DNA of 64,000 nucleotides from Lithodes maja (taxonomy: Eukaryota > Arthropoda > Malacostraca > Decapoda > Lithodidae): contig JBAKBP010010392.1 of NCBI GenBank assembly GCA_037953745.1, positions 1 through 64,000 of the forward strand, in the 5' to 3' direction. This document shows positions 1 through 10,727 of this stretch, piece after piece. The notes under the pieces were generated by a model. That model made no database searches and was not told the DNA's origin. It worked only from the letters and a program-made list of their open reading frames with translations. The translations under genes and the position numbers were made by a program. Each line of letters begins with the position of its first letter. Within the stretch, counting starts at the first letter, position 1.

Positions 1-140
1 GAAGGATCTGTGGGAATTATAAGGTTAAAGACTATCCCAATTAATCCTCTCGACAGCATATAATGCCCTTCTTAATTTGAATAAAATCGGCTAAAAATGG
101 ACAGAAAACGGAAAAGAAATACGTCATCGATATAAGGGTC
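1..140. repeat. Diverged fragment of a TTAA-MITE interior
   Basis: The stretch with the attataagg and caattaatcct words matches, with many changes, the interior of the MITE at 49264-49470. No TTAA end is visible on the left because the window starts inside it. It is probably a decayed or truncated relative. Confidence 0.4.
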
Positions 141-894
141 AACCCGAGAAAAGCATAATTTATGTTTTTTTAAAGTTCTGCGTATGCGAATTAATTAGCT
201 TTAATTCTGACAGAATTAGGTACATTTACCATCATTAGCAATAATAATACTCCATATGCATATATACATGTGAGCATTGAACAACCAGAAAATAGGTGTA
301 AAGACGAAATATCCAGTGTGAAACTGTATATTTGTGACGGGAGTGGTGGGGGAGGAGACGGGAGGGAGCGTGACATAGATGTGCTCTCTCGGCAATCCCG
401 AGAGATACTGGTAGGTCCAGGCTGGTCTTGTCTCTGTATGAGGGAGGAAGAGGATAGGGGCAGTGATCAGGAGCGTGACTACATATACTGTATGTGAGGC
501 GGGAGAAACTATTTATAGGAAGTGGGGGAGATAAAATATTGGATAAATGAGAAGGGGGTGGTTTGACATGTTAGGGGAAGGCAGGAGGTGGTTATAAGTA
601 GACATACCACCTAATTACATATTGATTCCGTTTCACTGACACTGGGACTTCTTTTTTCTTTTTTTTCTTTTTTATGGTCTGTCTTCCAGAAGGCCTATTG
701 CATTTGCCTAGCAGACACTTTCAGAAGGCCTGTCACACTTCTTGGGTTAGGAAGGGAGGGTTGTAAGCCACACCAACTAACCACTCTTACTAAAACTGAA
801 ACTGAACAACAATTTATTTGGTAAATAAGGATATATCATTTACAAAAATATACAATTAGTAGTATTGTTTAGACCAGACTCTTTGGTGAAAACT
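141..894. other. Non-genic stretch, nothing recognised
   Basis: There is a purine-rich patch around 340-450 and a T-rich patch near 650-675. Short open frames have no recognisable motif. I see no RNA gene and no element ends here. Confidence 0.6.
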
Positions 895-1095
895 TTCATC
901 TTAGACCTTTCAAGATACGATGACGACGCATTTCTTTTCTGGCTATTACTAGATGATTTTATTTGGATGAGGTATATGAATGTCAGAGGGTTAATTGAGA
1001 TAGCCTTTACCCTGTTAATTTAGACAGATCTTTCGTAAATCATCTTGCAATAGCCAGAATAAACTGCTAAAATGTGTTTTAATCTTCTGAGAATT
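895..1095 (+). repeat. Direct repeat R1, partner of 13430-13635
   Basis: About 200 bp align in the same orientation with 13430-13635 at roughly 70 percent by eye. Shared landmarks are gatgacgcatttcttt, ctggctatta, taattgagatag and cagatc. Each copy lies about 250 bp left of a DIRS left end. The sequence between R1 and the DIRS-A end (1096-1341) does not match the equivalent stretch beside DIRS-B and has no recognisable feature. Confidence 0.55.
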
Positions 1096-1392
1096 AAATA
1101 ACCTTTATCATTGTAATGTACAGTGTTTATAATGAGGAATATTGTTGGTGGATTTGTGGATAAGCAACATGGTAATACAAAATGATAGCCTACACATAGA
1201 GTACTTGTATTCCCAATTTTGTATATAATTAATTAATATAATTATTATGCCACACAGTAGGATGCAGAGGGAATACTTTAACCCATCCCATAGGGGGAAG
1301 TGTTATTGACAATAGTATTGGTTGCAGACTACCTCTTTGACATAAATTATAGGTTTGACTCCTGTAAGGAGATAAAGAAAACCTAATATTTA

Positions 1393-1700
1393 GTAGTGGC
1401 CCCGTAATCATTGACGAACATGCCTATTACATAAGGCACCCTCTTCAAACACTCATCCGCCGTAGTTTTGAATCTACCGCGCAGAGCATCTAAAATATGA
1501 GGAGCCTTCATCATGAGCGCACGCAACCTCACTCATGGCTTCAGTCATTATGAATTGGGTTCTCACTACGAAAAAACTTCGTAAAAAATAAAAAGAAAAA
1601 GAAAATAAGAATAACTGTTCAATAAGCTTTCCATAATATCGTGGATGTACTTGTGTGGATCTTTGACCAGACGCTGACTCAGGCGTCATTCTTCCTTCAC
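1393..1700 (+). repeat. DIRS-A left inverted terminal repeat
   Basis: About 305 bp are the near-perfect reverse complement of 13101-13405, from the tagtggcccc end through the cttcgtaaaaaataaaaa stretch to cttccttcac. With the coding strand minus, this is the 3-prime repeat. The short open frame inside it is not considered a gene. Confidence 0.9.
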
Positions 1701-1772
1701 TTACATATCAAGTAAACCAAAATCCTTAATACATCAACGAATGGGAAGGGGATGGTCGGGAGGGCCCCAGTC

Positions 1773-1878
1773 GTCAATGATTACGGGGCCACTACTAAAT
1801 ATTAGGTTTTCTTTATCTCCTTACAGGAGTCAAACCTATAATTTATTAGTGGCCCCTCCATCATTGACGAACATGCCT
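1773..1878. repeat. DIRS-A internal complementary region
   Basis: Positions 1773-1846 are an exact reverse complement of the left outer end 1342-1415. Positions 1841-1878 are the reverse complement of the right outer end 13374-13411. The two halves overlap in a 6-bp atttat, which marks where the two ends would be joined. In the DIRS1 model this region acts as a splint that aligns both ends for circle formation. Confidence 0.9.
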
Positions 1879-2448
1879 GATTTCTAAGACTGGAGGGGGA
1901 CATTCGTTTCGTAATCATATCATAACTCTAGAAAAGCAGATAATCAAACAACCACATAGTATTCTTACTTTGAAAAAATATATATTTAATGGCACAGCAC
2001 ATATATACAAAAAGGGGGTCAAGCAGGGGCGTGCTTCAAAGAAGCCTGCTTGATACAAAAGGTTAACTCTTGAGACTCTGCGAACAGATCTGTAAGTTAA
2101 AAAGGCACCCCACTCAACATAAGTGGTGAAAAATAAAAACTTATAAGTTTACATGTGCACATATAACCCCATAATACTCGTGGAAATATTTTGCAAAATA
2201 TATCCAATACTTAAAACTAAATTGCTTTTACAGCCAAAACTATTATAACAACACTGTTGTTTGTACTAACATTGTACTAGCACAATTTCCCGCCCTGAAT
2301 AGAACAGAGAAATTTTTCATATCACATTACTCATACTCGTATCACATCTCTTTATACTCCGGCGGGGTCTAGGGTGTCCTATGTTACACTGACTGCACCC
2401 CCCCCCCCCCTTCCTTGAAATTAAAACAAAAAGTGACTTAAGGGCCAC
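1879..2448. other. DIRS-A 3-prime noncoding region
   Basis: This stretch lies between the internal complementary region and the recombinase stop codon. It has a C run at 2398-2410. The segment around 2320-2400 (atcacatctc, tccggcggggtctaggg) has a counterpart in DIRS-B at 30975-31060, which links the scattered DIRS-B pieces to this family. Confidence 0.7.
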
Positions 2449-4107
2449 CTAGACCCTCTGCCTTAAAGCTATACATGGCAAGGAAGGTTTGTCTAGAGCT
2501 ACTGACAGGTACCGAGTCAAAAACGTATGATTAGAGGCCCACAAATGCGTGGACGTAATATCTTCCACAGAAAAATTCTTAAGGAAACGCAAAGAGGCTG
2601 CCCATTTGCGTAAATCGTGGTCCCTACCCACAACGCCGGGATTACTCTCTTTAATGACCTCGACCAAAAGAGAAGCCAATCTACGCTTCAGTAAGCGCTT
2701 ACCCGTACTTGCCACCCATAAAGCACCCTGGGGGTTTAGAGGAGCTACCCTCAAATATTTGGTTAGAGCTTGCACTGGACATAAATTATGGTGCACCTTT
2801 CCCCTTTTCAACGCCGGCACAGTGAACTCAGAAAACACGTGTGCACTGTGCTCATTCTTGGCTACAAACCCTGGGGAAGGTGCAATGTGAATACAATCAT
2901 TAAGCCTACCAAACCAGAGGCAATTAGGTGTGTTGCTCATCGCTGCCAGCTCTGACACTCTGTTCCCTGTGGCCAAAGCCAAAAGGAATACCACCTTTTT
3001 TAAGAGTAATGTAAAATCTGCAGTATTTTGGTACAGACGGGAGTGAAGTAATGACAATGCTTTGTCCAGAGACCAAGTAGGCATGAGCTGACGGGGAGGT
3101 GGACGGAGTTTAAAACATGCCCTCATAAAACCTGTTTCCTCCGCAACTGGTATTGAGAGACCGGTAAGGTCCCAAAATGGTATTCTAATCGCTGTTAAGT
3201 GATTTTTTAACGTTACCACAGATAAACGTTTCTGCTCAAACAGATAATTTAAATAATTAAAAACTAAAGCCACCGAGGGCACCGTTTGTTCTGTTCTAAG
3301 GATCCAAGAAGTAAAGGCTTGCCAATGCGATTGGTACTGTCGTTTTGTAGACTGAGTATATTGATTCAATAATTTATTGGTCACCTCTCTACCATACGGT
3401 GCTAGCCACTTGGCCTCCTGAATGTCCATAATGCAAAAGTCAGCGAGGTCGCTAGGTTGCCAATCGTGTCTAAGTGGAAATACCCGACCGGGAGCGACAC
3501 CGGGTCCGGGCACCACGTTTTCAATTGCTGGTACCACAACTGCGCCGGCCACAGGGGCGCGATTATCGAGACTAAGCCCCGATAACCTCATAGTTTGTTT
3601 ACTACATGGCACATTAGAGACACGTCTGGCGGTGGAAACAGATAGATGGAACTCCACCTGTTCCAGTCTGGCCCCCCTGCCGGTGTTATCGTCCGGCGGG
3701 TGAGGTATAGTGGGAGTTTGTGAGTCTCCTTGGACGCGAACAGATCCACTTGTGGATGGTAAAGCTCTGCAATCATTTGGTTGAAAATGGGTTGCTTGAG
3801 CGCCCATTCTACTGTTGTGCTCTGTCTCCGAGACAGAGCGTCTGCCCAGACGTTTGCTACGCCTGGGAGATAAGATGCATGAAGATGAATGTCCAGCCTG
3901 TTGGCTAGAGTAAAAATCTCTTCTGACACGTTTAGCAACTTCCGAGATCTCGTTGACCCTTGTTTCTGAATACAGTGAACCGCATTCAGATTGTCCATTC
4001 TGAAGGCCACCGACTTGCCCCGTAAAGAAGAGCCGTGAGCCTGAAGGAAATATAAGGGGACTAGTAATTCCTTGACATTGATGTGGGAGATTTCGAAATG
4101 GGACCAA
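2449..4107 (-). CDS. DIRS-A tyrosine recombinase
   Basis: This is the site-specific recombinase of a DIRS element, which would insert the circular DNA copy. The open frame is 552 codons, but roughly the first 130-170 overlap the RT/RNase H gene in another frame (3588-4107) and the true start is uncertain. Overlap of these two genes is normal in DIRS elements. In the C-terminal half the tetrad can be followed: Arg in ATGNRVSELA (about 2950-2965), HDLRK as the H-x-x-R box (about 2605-2620), a W/H position in WASNHTF and the Tyr nucleophile in LTRYLS (about 2508). The closely related DIRS-B recombinase at 31084-31873 conserves all of these. There is no internal stop, so this is the best preserved gene of DIRS-A. 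Confidence 0.9.
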   Translation of the reverse strand: MVPFRNLPHQCQGITSPLIFPSGSRLFFTGQVGGLQNGQSECGSLYSETRVNEISEVAKRVRRDFYSSQQAGHSSSCILSPRRSKRLGRRSVSETEHNSRMGAQATHFQPNDCRALPSTSGSVRVQGDSQTPTIPHPPDDNTGRGARLEQVEFHLSVSTARRVSNVPCSKQTMRLSGLSLDNRAPVAGAVVVPAIENVVPGPGVAPGRVFPLRHDWQPSDLADFCIMDIQEAKWLAPYGREVTNKLLNQYTQSTKRQYQSHWQAFTSWILRTEQTVPSVALVFNYLNYLFEQKRLSVVTLKNHLTAIRIPFWDLTGLSIPVAEETGFMRACFKLRPPPRQLMPTWSLDKALSLLHSRLYQNTADFTLLLKKVVFLLALATGNRVSELAAMSNTPNCLWFGRLNDCIHIAPSPGFVAKNEHSAHVFSEFTVPALKRGKVHHNLCPVQALTKYLRVAPLNPQGALWVASTGKRLLKRRLASLLVEVIKESNPGVVGRDHDLRKWAASLRFLKNFSVEDITSTHLWASNHTFLTRYLSVALDKPSLPCIALRQRV

Positions 4108-4906
4108 AGCCCTTGACCCTGGTGCCCTTGGTTAGACTGAAAACCCCAACCTATCGTTCCTGACGCATCCGTGTCTACCCATACCGTCGGCGGAGGAGAG
4201 GTCCATGACATTACCGAGTGCAACATTTCCCTCTTCGCCCAGACCGCTAGTAAGTTGTGGATTAATTTTGGTATGGGCCATAATTTTTTCGCCGGCAATA
4301 GCGAAAAATATCTGTTGCCCTCCAATATTAAACGCTTTACTTTCAACCGGCCCAACATTACCGTTAGTTGAATCCAGTTGAGAGAGCCAACCAGAGACTC
4401 CCAGATTCTGCGTGTCATAGTCAGACTGTGAAGGAACCTGAACAGTTTCCTGCGAAATCTGTTCCGATTGTCCACACTCTGACTCAGAGTGAGAGCAGCT
4501 GTGTCCCAAACCAGCCCTATCCACTGAACTACTCGTGAGGGAACAAGGTTTGACTTTACCAGATTTACCTTGAACCCTAGAGTTTTGACATGTTTTAATG
4601 TTATGTTGACATGATTTATGCATACTTGCTCTGTGTGTGCCACCACCAGCCAGTCGTCTAGGTACCATAAAATCCTGATCCCTTGTTGTAACAATGGCAT
4701 CAGTGCTTGCCGGACTAATTTCGTGAATAAGCGAGGTGCCAGGTTCAAACCGAATGGCATCCTCTGAAAAACATAAGTTTGATCCCTGATCCGTAAGGCC
4801 AGAAATCTTTGAAATCTTTTGTTTACCGAGACGTGCCAATAAGCGTCTGTCAGGTCTAAGGAACACATCCAACCTCCCGGCGGAAGTGTTAGCCTGATTT
4901 GGTGCA
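3588..4906 (-). pseudogene. DIRS-A reverse transcriptase/RNase H, C-terminal part
   Basis: This is the main part of the RT that copies the element RNA. Visible motifs in order are SLDLTDAYWHV (first catalytic Asp), the MPFGLNLAP block, the catalytic box WYLDDWLVV (about 4650-4670), then an RNase H beginning VWVDTDASG (about 4160-4187) with later Asp-containing blocks RMDNLNAV and WADALSRR. It ends at 3588, overlapping the recombinase frame. The N-terminal part of the same gene lies at 7528-7896, on the other side of the hAT-like insertion at 4907-7527. The 8-bp TTGGTGCA on both sides of that insertion shows the gene was once continuous. A further 1-nt frameshift lies near 7580-7600, so this copy cannot make full-length RT. 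Confidence 0.9.
4899..4906. repeat. Target-site duplication of hAT-A, left
   Basis: TTGGTGCA here is repeated exactly at 7528-7535. An 8-bp duplication is the hAT signature. Confidence 0.9.
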
Positions 4907-4971
4907 CAGTGGCGTCATCAGGGGTAAAATTTTGGGGGGGCTGTAGCCCTGGCATAGATAGGTGGGTGGGT

Positions 4972-4988
4972 GGCGAGCGAAGCGAGCC
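4972..4988. other. Subterminal GCGAAGC mini-hairpin of hAT-A
   Basis: GGCGAGCGAAGCGAGCC is an imperfect palindrome centred on GCGAAGC, a DNA heptamer known to fold into an unusually stable mini-hairpin. It lies 65 bp from the left end of hAT-A. A related word recurs in the fold-back repeats at 45-50 kb. Confidence 0.6.
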
Positions 4989-5431
4989 TGAGCAGCTGGG
5001 GGGTCCGGGGGGGCGCTGTAAGCCCCCCCGAAATTTTTTGAAATTTGAGCAGTTTCTGGGACCTTTTTGAGGCCTAAAAATGTGTATAAGTAAGAAACAT
5101 ATGACACATAAATATTGATGAGCCTGATACCAGGCATCAGTCAGTAAGTTACAAGGCCAATGGTAATTGTAGGGTATAAAGCCTATGTGCAGAGAATAGT
5201 TTTTTCTTCATATACTATCATACTATAGTCCATTCATTATAGGTAGGCCAGAAATTGTGACCCCTAACCTTTGTAATTCGCTAAATGGCTAGAGCAAATG
5301 GGTTGTAAATGTCCATACTTATTGCCTGGCTGACCCTTTCCAAAGGTAGAAATATTAGCTTGATTACTCCAGTCTTTCCTTAGGTATAGAGGTAAGTAGT
5401 CTAAATGTTTCGCCTACTTATAATGAATATA

Positions 5432-6322
5432 CAGTAAACTTCCGTTAATCCGAAGGGCAGCGGACCGGCCCTCGTTCGGATTAGTGGTTTTTTCGGATTA
5501 TCGGACGTTACCCCCCCCCCCCCGACTTTTTTTTGAAGACCCAAACCAAGACACAAACACATGATAATAATGATAATAATGACTAATCATGACTTTAACT
5601 CACCTTATATGAAGAGAAGAGATGTGTAGCATTGAAGATAAGCCCCCAGCACCAGCCCCAACCCAGCCCCCAACCAGCCACTAGCCCCCTAGCCCCATAT
5701 TAGTAACTTATAATCACTGCTCTGCACTGTAAGTGTACTTTAATGTAAAATGAACTTAAAAAGACTTATTTTTTTTTTGTATTTTGCTGGTTTTATATTT
5801 TTTTTGGGGTCCTTAAATCTACTACACTTCACTGATTATTACTCCACAGCCATATCCTCCAAGCCTTCAATATCTGAAGGGGGAGCTAGGGCTACCTCAG
5901 GAGTGGCTAGGCTGGCTGGGGCTACCACAGGGGCGGCTGGGGCTACCACAGGGGCGGCTGGGGCTACCACAGGGGCGGCTGGGGCTACCTCAGGAGTGGC
6001 TAGGCTGGCAGGAGCTACCACAGGGGTGGCTGGGGCTACATCAGGAGTGGCCTTCACAGGGGATGCTAGGTCCTCCCAGCCTTCAAAATCAGCAGGAGGC
6101 ATAGGTTCTGGTGTGGTAAGAGGTTCAGGTGAGCTGGTACGCGAGTCGTCTGTGAGAGGCATTGTTGCAGGTCTAGGGTTGTCTGGTTCATCTGATCGGC
6201 GGCCCCGATCGGCGGTCCGAAAATTCGGACTATTGGGAGAATTCGGATTTGGCCTCAAATTGAAAAATTCGGACTATTGGGAGATTCGAATTATCGGTCG
6301 TCGGATTAACGGAAGTTTACTG
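5432..6322. mobile_element. pogo/Tc1-mariner-type nonautonomous element in hAT-A
   Basis: The left end CAGTAAACTTCCGTTAATCC and its inverted partner at the right are flanked by TA on both sides (5430-5431 and 6323-6324). That identifies the Tc1/mariner superfamily; pogo is inferred from the CAGT-type end. At 891 bp it has no complete transposase. A minus-strand open frame at 5839-6258 (139 aa, Pro/Ala/Val repeats, acidic end with EGLEDMAVE) could be the tail of a lost transposase, but I cannot recognise a catalytic motif. Confidence 0.8.
5918..6001 (+). repeat. 21-bp minisatellite, 4 units
   Basis: The unit ggggctaccacaggggcggct occurs three times exactly and once with changes (5918, 5939, 5960, 5981). 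Degenerate units continue on both sides. On the minus strand it encodes a 7-residue Ala/Pro/Val repeat. Confidence 0.9.
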
Positions 6323-6785
6323 TACAGTACTATAGTTTGTAACGATTTCTTAGCATATTAAATTGGATAATTTGAAGAACTTTTATTATTGTACCATTAA
6401 ATGAATGTGTTCTCGATACATTATAATTAAACCGAAAACGTTACAACACACAGTACACACTGTCACGCAAGACACAACTGATACCAGCCACAGTTCAGGC
6501 ACTTCTCAACGTAAACAATCCGATTCTCCGAACATTCGAAAATGCATAATATAATATTAATATACCGGTATATTTTTAGACTAAATAATTAAAATAAACC
6601 AATTTTAAAGCCCTGCGATTAATATAAATAATATATTATATTGTAAATATATAATAAGTCTCATAAAAACAATACATATTGCATTTATATTTCCAATAAT
6701 TTCAATAAATATAACGGCTCAAGCTTCAAAGAAAACCAAGCTTGGTGAAAATATAGGGGAAACTTACTAATATTACTATTATGAT

Positions 6786-7235
6786 TTAACCCGGGAACTG
6801 CGGGTAGACTCTTAACCCGGGAGCTGCGGGGAGACTCTTTAGAGTTCCCCCGGCGGACTGCAGGAAGACTCTTGAGAGTAAGTAAAATAAAAAATCAACT
6901 TTTGACATCGAATTTTTTTTTTTTTTTTTTATTTTTTTTTTTATTTTTTTTTTTTTTTTTGGCCCCTGCGGGAAATTGGCGGGAAAGCAGTTTGCCTCAC
7001 CCATACATTATACAACTCGCGGGCTATATCTCCGATTTTGACCATCCAAACGCTGTTTTCACTCGTTTTATTGTTGTTTCAGGTTAATACCTTTATAATC
7101 AACCCATAATAGGTGCATATGGATAAGTATTAATGCTATTAATGGTACAATGAATATTTTAGTGACGGAAACACCTCAAATACGTCAGCACAGGGGGACG
7201 TTTCCAATTACCCCCATGCGCACTTGTTAGGTTAA
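6786..7235. mobile_element. TTAA MITE Q1 in hAT-A
   Basis: It is flanked by TTAA at 6786-6789 and 7232-7235, starts CCCGGGAACTGCGGG and ends TGCGCACTTGTTAGG. It matches MITEs Q2 (29509-30147) and Q3 (30352-30971) but lacks their middle part (the gggccatgcaaaatctc to gtgtctcagtgg segment). The first 26 bp including the TTAA are duplicated (second copy at 6812). The T-rich stretch near 6912-6960 is shared with the A/T-rich patch of the other copies. TTAA target and CCC ends fit piggyBac-type MITEs. Confidence 0.85.
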
Positions 7236-7527
7236 GTCATAGCCATAGGTTTATGTAAATTGTGAATAAATATTCACATTACAACGTCATAAACAATTCG
7301 TATTTAACCTATATGGATCAATTAATAAAAAGTAGATGGGGGGGGGGGGGGGGGGGTTGGATGCAGGGCTGGTGAATGTGGTGAAATGGTTATTTATTAC
7401 TTATTATTTAATTTTTATTTATTTATTTTTATTACTTTTGGCAGTTTTGGGGTTTGCATTTTTGGGGGCTGAGTCCTTGATTTTGGGGGGATAAGCCCCC
7501 CCAAGCCCCCCCCTGGTGACGCCACTG

Positions 7528-7896
7528 TTGGTGCACTGTTAACATCCTGAATGACTCGTCGTGAATGTGAAGGTTCAGATACGACTGGTCTCATCTGAAC
7601 ACTGTGCCTTTTGGGAACCAAAAATAGCTTGGATGTGAAGACTGGGTAATTTTGAGGGACCGGGATGATGACATTCTTGGCCATCATTTCCGTGACCAGT
7701 GACTCCACCTCTAAAGAAACTAGATTCGCCGTTGTCGGCTGACGTAAACGAGGTCGCCGGAGCCACTGCCAAGTGATACCTTTGCGTGCCACCATCCTTG
7801 CCCAAGTGTTTAACGGCCATGCTTGGTGACACGTTCGGAACGACCCAGTTAGCAGACAAGGGTTCGCCGGCTGTACTACCCTCGGATCCACCCGCC
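7528..7896 (-). pseudogene. DIRS-A reverse transcriptase, N-terminal part
   Basis: This is the beginning of RT, separated from the rest by hAT-A. Recognisable blocks are VESLVTEMMAKNVIIPV and FTSKLFLVPKR followed by MRPVV, the usual entry to a DIRS RT. The frame that continues into 4906-3588 is reached only after a 1-nt shift near 7580-7600. The open frame begins about 7891 without an ATG, and upstream it would cross the TTAA at 7897 where MITE S is inserted. In DIRS elements RT is often expressed by overlap or frameshift, so a missing ATG is not decisive. Confidence 0.8.
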
Positions 7897-8383
7897 TTAA
7901 CCTTAATTAGCGGCGAGCAACATAAGTCGAGTATAATAAATCTGGACTATCTGGCGGCGCTCGACATAGGTCGTGTGGCAATTTCAGCACGTAATGTTGC
8001 TGAGAGAGAGAGACAAGTGGTGGCAGGAGAGTAGCGAGCGTATGACTGCTCCAGACCACCGCGGCGAACCTACTGACACGAATCCCACCTCCTCCCTCCC
8101 TCTCTCACTCGCTATATACGGAATTGTATGGGGAAAGTGCCGAATTACATGCTTTTTGCACTCGCGTTGCACGGTTGTTGCAAGAAAACTAGCCATCATA
8201 AAAGGATCGTTATGGTGTCATTGGAAAGCTCTGTTTATGCCCTTTCAGGGATAGATACTTGTTTTACGCTCTGGGTCTTATTTAGGCATGAAAATGATCA
8301 CGTAAACAGCCCTATTTTGGGTAAAAACACCCCGCTGGGCGGTACATATAAATAAACCGCCTAGGCTGCTCGTAAGGTGTTAA
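7897..8383. mobile_element. TTAA MITE S between DIRS-A gag and RT
   Basis: TTAA occurs at 7897-7900 and 8380-8383. The body is 479 bp, its ends share the CCTTA and CGAGCA words in inverted orientation, and nothing in it resembles DIRS coding sequence. Removing it with one TTAA leaves an open RT frame across the joint, without a stop. The terminal repeat is weak, so the family is uncertain. Confidence 0.6.
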
Positions 8384-8418
8384 GACCGGTCCCGGGAATG
8401 AGAGAGACATTAGTTTTT

Positions 8419-10215
8419 TTATGGTGGTGGAGGTGGTGGTGGTGGACGCTTCGCCGGCTGGCTGGCGTTGGCAGAAGACGTGCCCTGACCTGGTTTATTA
8501 TAGCCTCGTCCTTTCTGATCTGTAAACTTACCCTGTTTGTACCTGTACTGACCTTGAGTGGAGGACTTAGGTAGATGAAAGGGCTTAGATCCCCCCGGCT
8601 GTGCTTTTGCGACTGGCTTGGGTTTGGGGAAGTTAAAGGCAGGTTTCCTAGAAGGGGCGGGACTATGTTTAAAGGCCTGAGCCATATTAAAAACGGTTCT
8701 CCACACCTCAGGGGACATTAAAGAGGGAGTGAGCACTGGTGACATGACCACCTGATTCGCAATACGATCAGGAAGCCGCCGTACTAAGGACATCCTGAGA
8801 TCTTGTTGTGCTCGCACCGCCTCAAGCAAGGCTGTGCGTATGTCACCCAATGACTGAATTGACGACTGAAGGAGCAGTCGCCGAGACAGTTCAACCGATC
8901 TTCTAGCATCCGCGTCTGCGATTGCCTGAGTGGACCGGAGCATCGATTTAGCCACCTGTTGCATCACAATGTACTGTGAGAACAGTCTAAATGCTTTCCC
9001 CCGTAGCCTAAATTCTCGATCTAGGTGAGTAGGGGTAGGGGTAGTGAAAGGATCCTTGAGTTCACATAAATTGATTTTGGGGGCAGCTAAGAAATCAAAC
9101 AAAGCCGAAGGGACTCCGCCGGCAGAACACACTGGCATTGAAAACCAAGAATGACTATCCTGAGGGATCTGGTGGGAAGTTTTTGAGGTGAAGGTGGTCG
9201 CAAAGTTTTGAGCCTCCGTCTCCCAATCCACCCAAGGTCCCGGACCCAACTGCCCCACCTTCAACACTGGATTAGCGGCTGAGTCTGTGACAGTTTGCAA
9301 ATCAAGTTCTGGTGTGAGGGTTGACAGTGTCTTTATGTCATTAAAACCATCGTGCTTGGACCAGTCAGAAAACAGTTTCGAAGCTGAGGCAGGGGGCAGG
9401 GCAGGTTTAGCAGTATAAACAAAATAGTCCTGGTGATAATAATTAGGAATGGCCTTAACATTAACATCTAGTACATTCCCCAAAGTATCCAAGGCCCTTA
9501 ATTTTTTAGATTTATTGCCTTGTATTACCCACTCACGTGGTACCAGAAGTTCCCCTGACAAGGTAGGTTGAGCGACCTCTGGATTAGTGGGAATCAAGTG
9601 AACCCATGACTCATCTGGGCCGTACAGTAAGGGCATAGCTACCTTTCTCATAGGTGCTTTATCTAAAGGGGGTGGATTGACATCCGTTATAACCCTTACA
9701 TTCGAAGTAGTCAGTGCCGCCGTAGCAGGCCTAGTGACCACCGATGGTGATATAGAGGGAGGGTGAGGGATCTGAGTCAAAGCAATAGAAGTCATCAGAG
9801 GCCGGACGTTAGAACCTGTCATAGGAGCTCCCGGGTCCACTGTAGGAGTCTCCGGCTGTTGGGCAAACAATTTAGTGAGAGCATTAACTAGCAGCCCATC
9901 TATTTCCTCTGCTGTGACAAATTTATTCGATGATGAACTCAAGGGTGAATCATTACGATACTGTGCGGCATCTAAAACTGACCCTGACTCCTGCACTTCC
10001 ATGTATGAGATAATAGATACATCGTCTTTGTCATCCGGCTCACCACGAGAGGATTCCGCCGAAGAGCGGAGTCTCATCTTGTTGTAAAGACAAGTCAGGA
10101 ATAGATGATGGGATCGCCGCGTCCCGGTGGACATCAGCCACTGTTTGTTAGCCATAGGTTGAGAAAACTGCCAAACACCCAAGCCTTGGCCTGCACTCCC
10201 TTGGGAGTCTGACAT
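8419..10215 (-). pseudogene. DIRS-A gag, C-terminal two thirds
   Basis: This is the putative structural protein of DIRS-A. The frame has 598 codons starting MSDSQGSAGQ, but that ATG is probably internal: the same frame is open upstream through WTDRPLAESSG to about 10260, where it meets the N-terminal piece in another frame, a frameshift. The protein has an acidic start, a middle region with PGPWVDWE and SMPVCSAGGVPSALFD, and a basic, Pro-rich tail with eight prolines before the stop. I see no CCHC knuckle, which is normal for DIRS gag. The function is inferred from position and length. Confidence 0.75.
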
Positions 10216-10258
10216 ACCCTCAATTATGGAGTTCCCACTTGACTCTGCCAGTGGACGA

Positions 10259-10727
10259 TCAGTCCACTGAACTCTCCAAATCTAGAGTTAAAATACTAAG
10301 AGGTAAACTATCTTTTGGTACTGGTACTAAATTCGCCCTATGAGATTGCACACTAGCTCTGTCGGGGGTAGAGGTATGACGAGAGGCACTAGACTCCGGT
10401 GAACGCCGGGAGGCCTTTCGATCATGTGAGTCCTTCCGTGAAGATTTGTGGCTACGGTGTGACCGCGAACTGCTCTGGGGTTTAGAGGATTTCTCGCTAA
10501 CTTCACTTGTTGACCCCTCTGTCTTACTCTTCTTGCTCGTTGGTGAAGAAGAGAGACTCGGAGGCTGCTGCCTAAGCGGGGACCTGGACTTAGATCTCGC
10601 TCGTGACGAGGAGGCTGCCACCGGGGGCGTCGGTTCTCGCTGTCGCTTTACTGTGCCTGGGGCTGGAGCAAGTATAGAACCCTGTCCAGTCTCTGTTGGT
10701 TTACGAACAGTTACTCTAGAGGGACGT
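10259..10727 (-). pseudogene. DIRS-A gag, Ser/Arg-rich middle part
   Basis: This piece continues gag from the TTAA at 10728 down to a stop at 10259-10261. It is highly basic and rich in Ser, Arg and Lys (ASSSRARSKSRSPLRQQ), followed by a Ser-rich stretch and the hydrophobic PLSILTLDLESS. A frameshift at about 10259-10262 separates it from the next piece. Across MITE P-A the frame joins the N-terminal piece 11228-11540 when one TTAA is kept. Confidence 0.75.

Larger units (their letters stand above)
4907..7527. mobile_element. hAT-A, nonautonomous hAT-like element in DIRS-A RT
   Basis: It starts CAGTGGCGTCATCAGGGG and ends with the inverse of CAGTGGCGTCACCAGGGG, flanked by the 8-bp direct repeat TTGGTGCA. 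Both ends then run into G/C-tract-rich arms. No transposase is recognisable in it. It contains a TA-flanked pogo-type element (5432-6322), TTAA MITE Q1 (6786-7235) and a run of about 18 G at 7338-7356. The subterminal arm carries a short perfect hairpin (4972-4988). The hAT label rests on the 8-bp duplication and CAGTGGCG-type ends. Confidence 0.85.

Noticed and set aside
1474..1689. 71-aa frame inside the DIRS-A inverted repeat
   Set aside because: Present only because the terminal repeat happens to be open; no motif and not kept in DIRS-B.
5750..6361. 203-aa plus-strand open frame with Gly/Ala/Thr repeats
   Set aside because: It arises from the 21-bp minisatellite in a pogo-type element and extends across the element end.
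7338..7356. Run of about 18 G as a possible G-quadruplex element
   Set aside because: A single homopolymer, likely slippage or assembly-prone; no conserved partner tracts.
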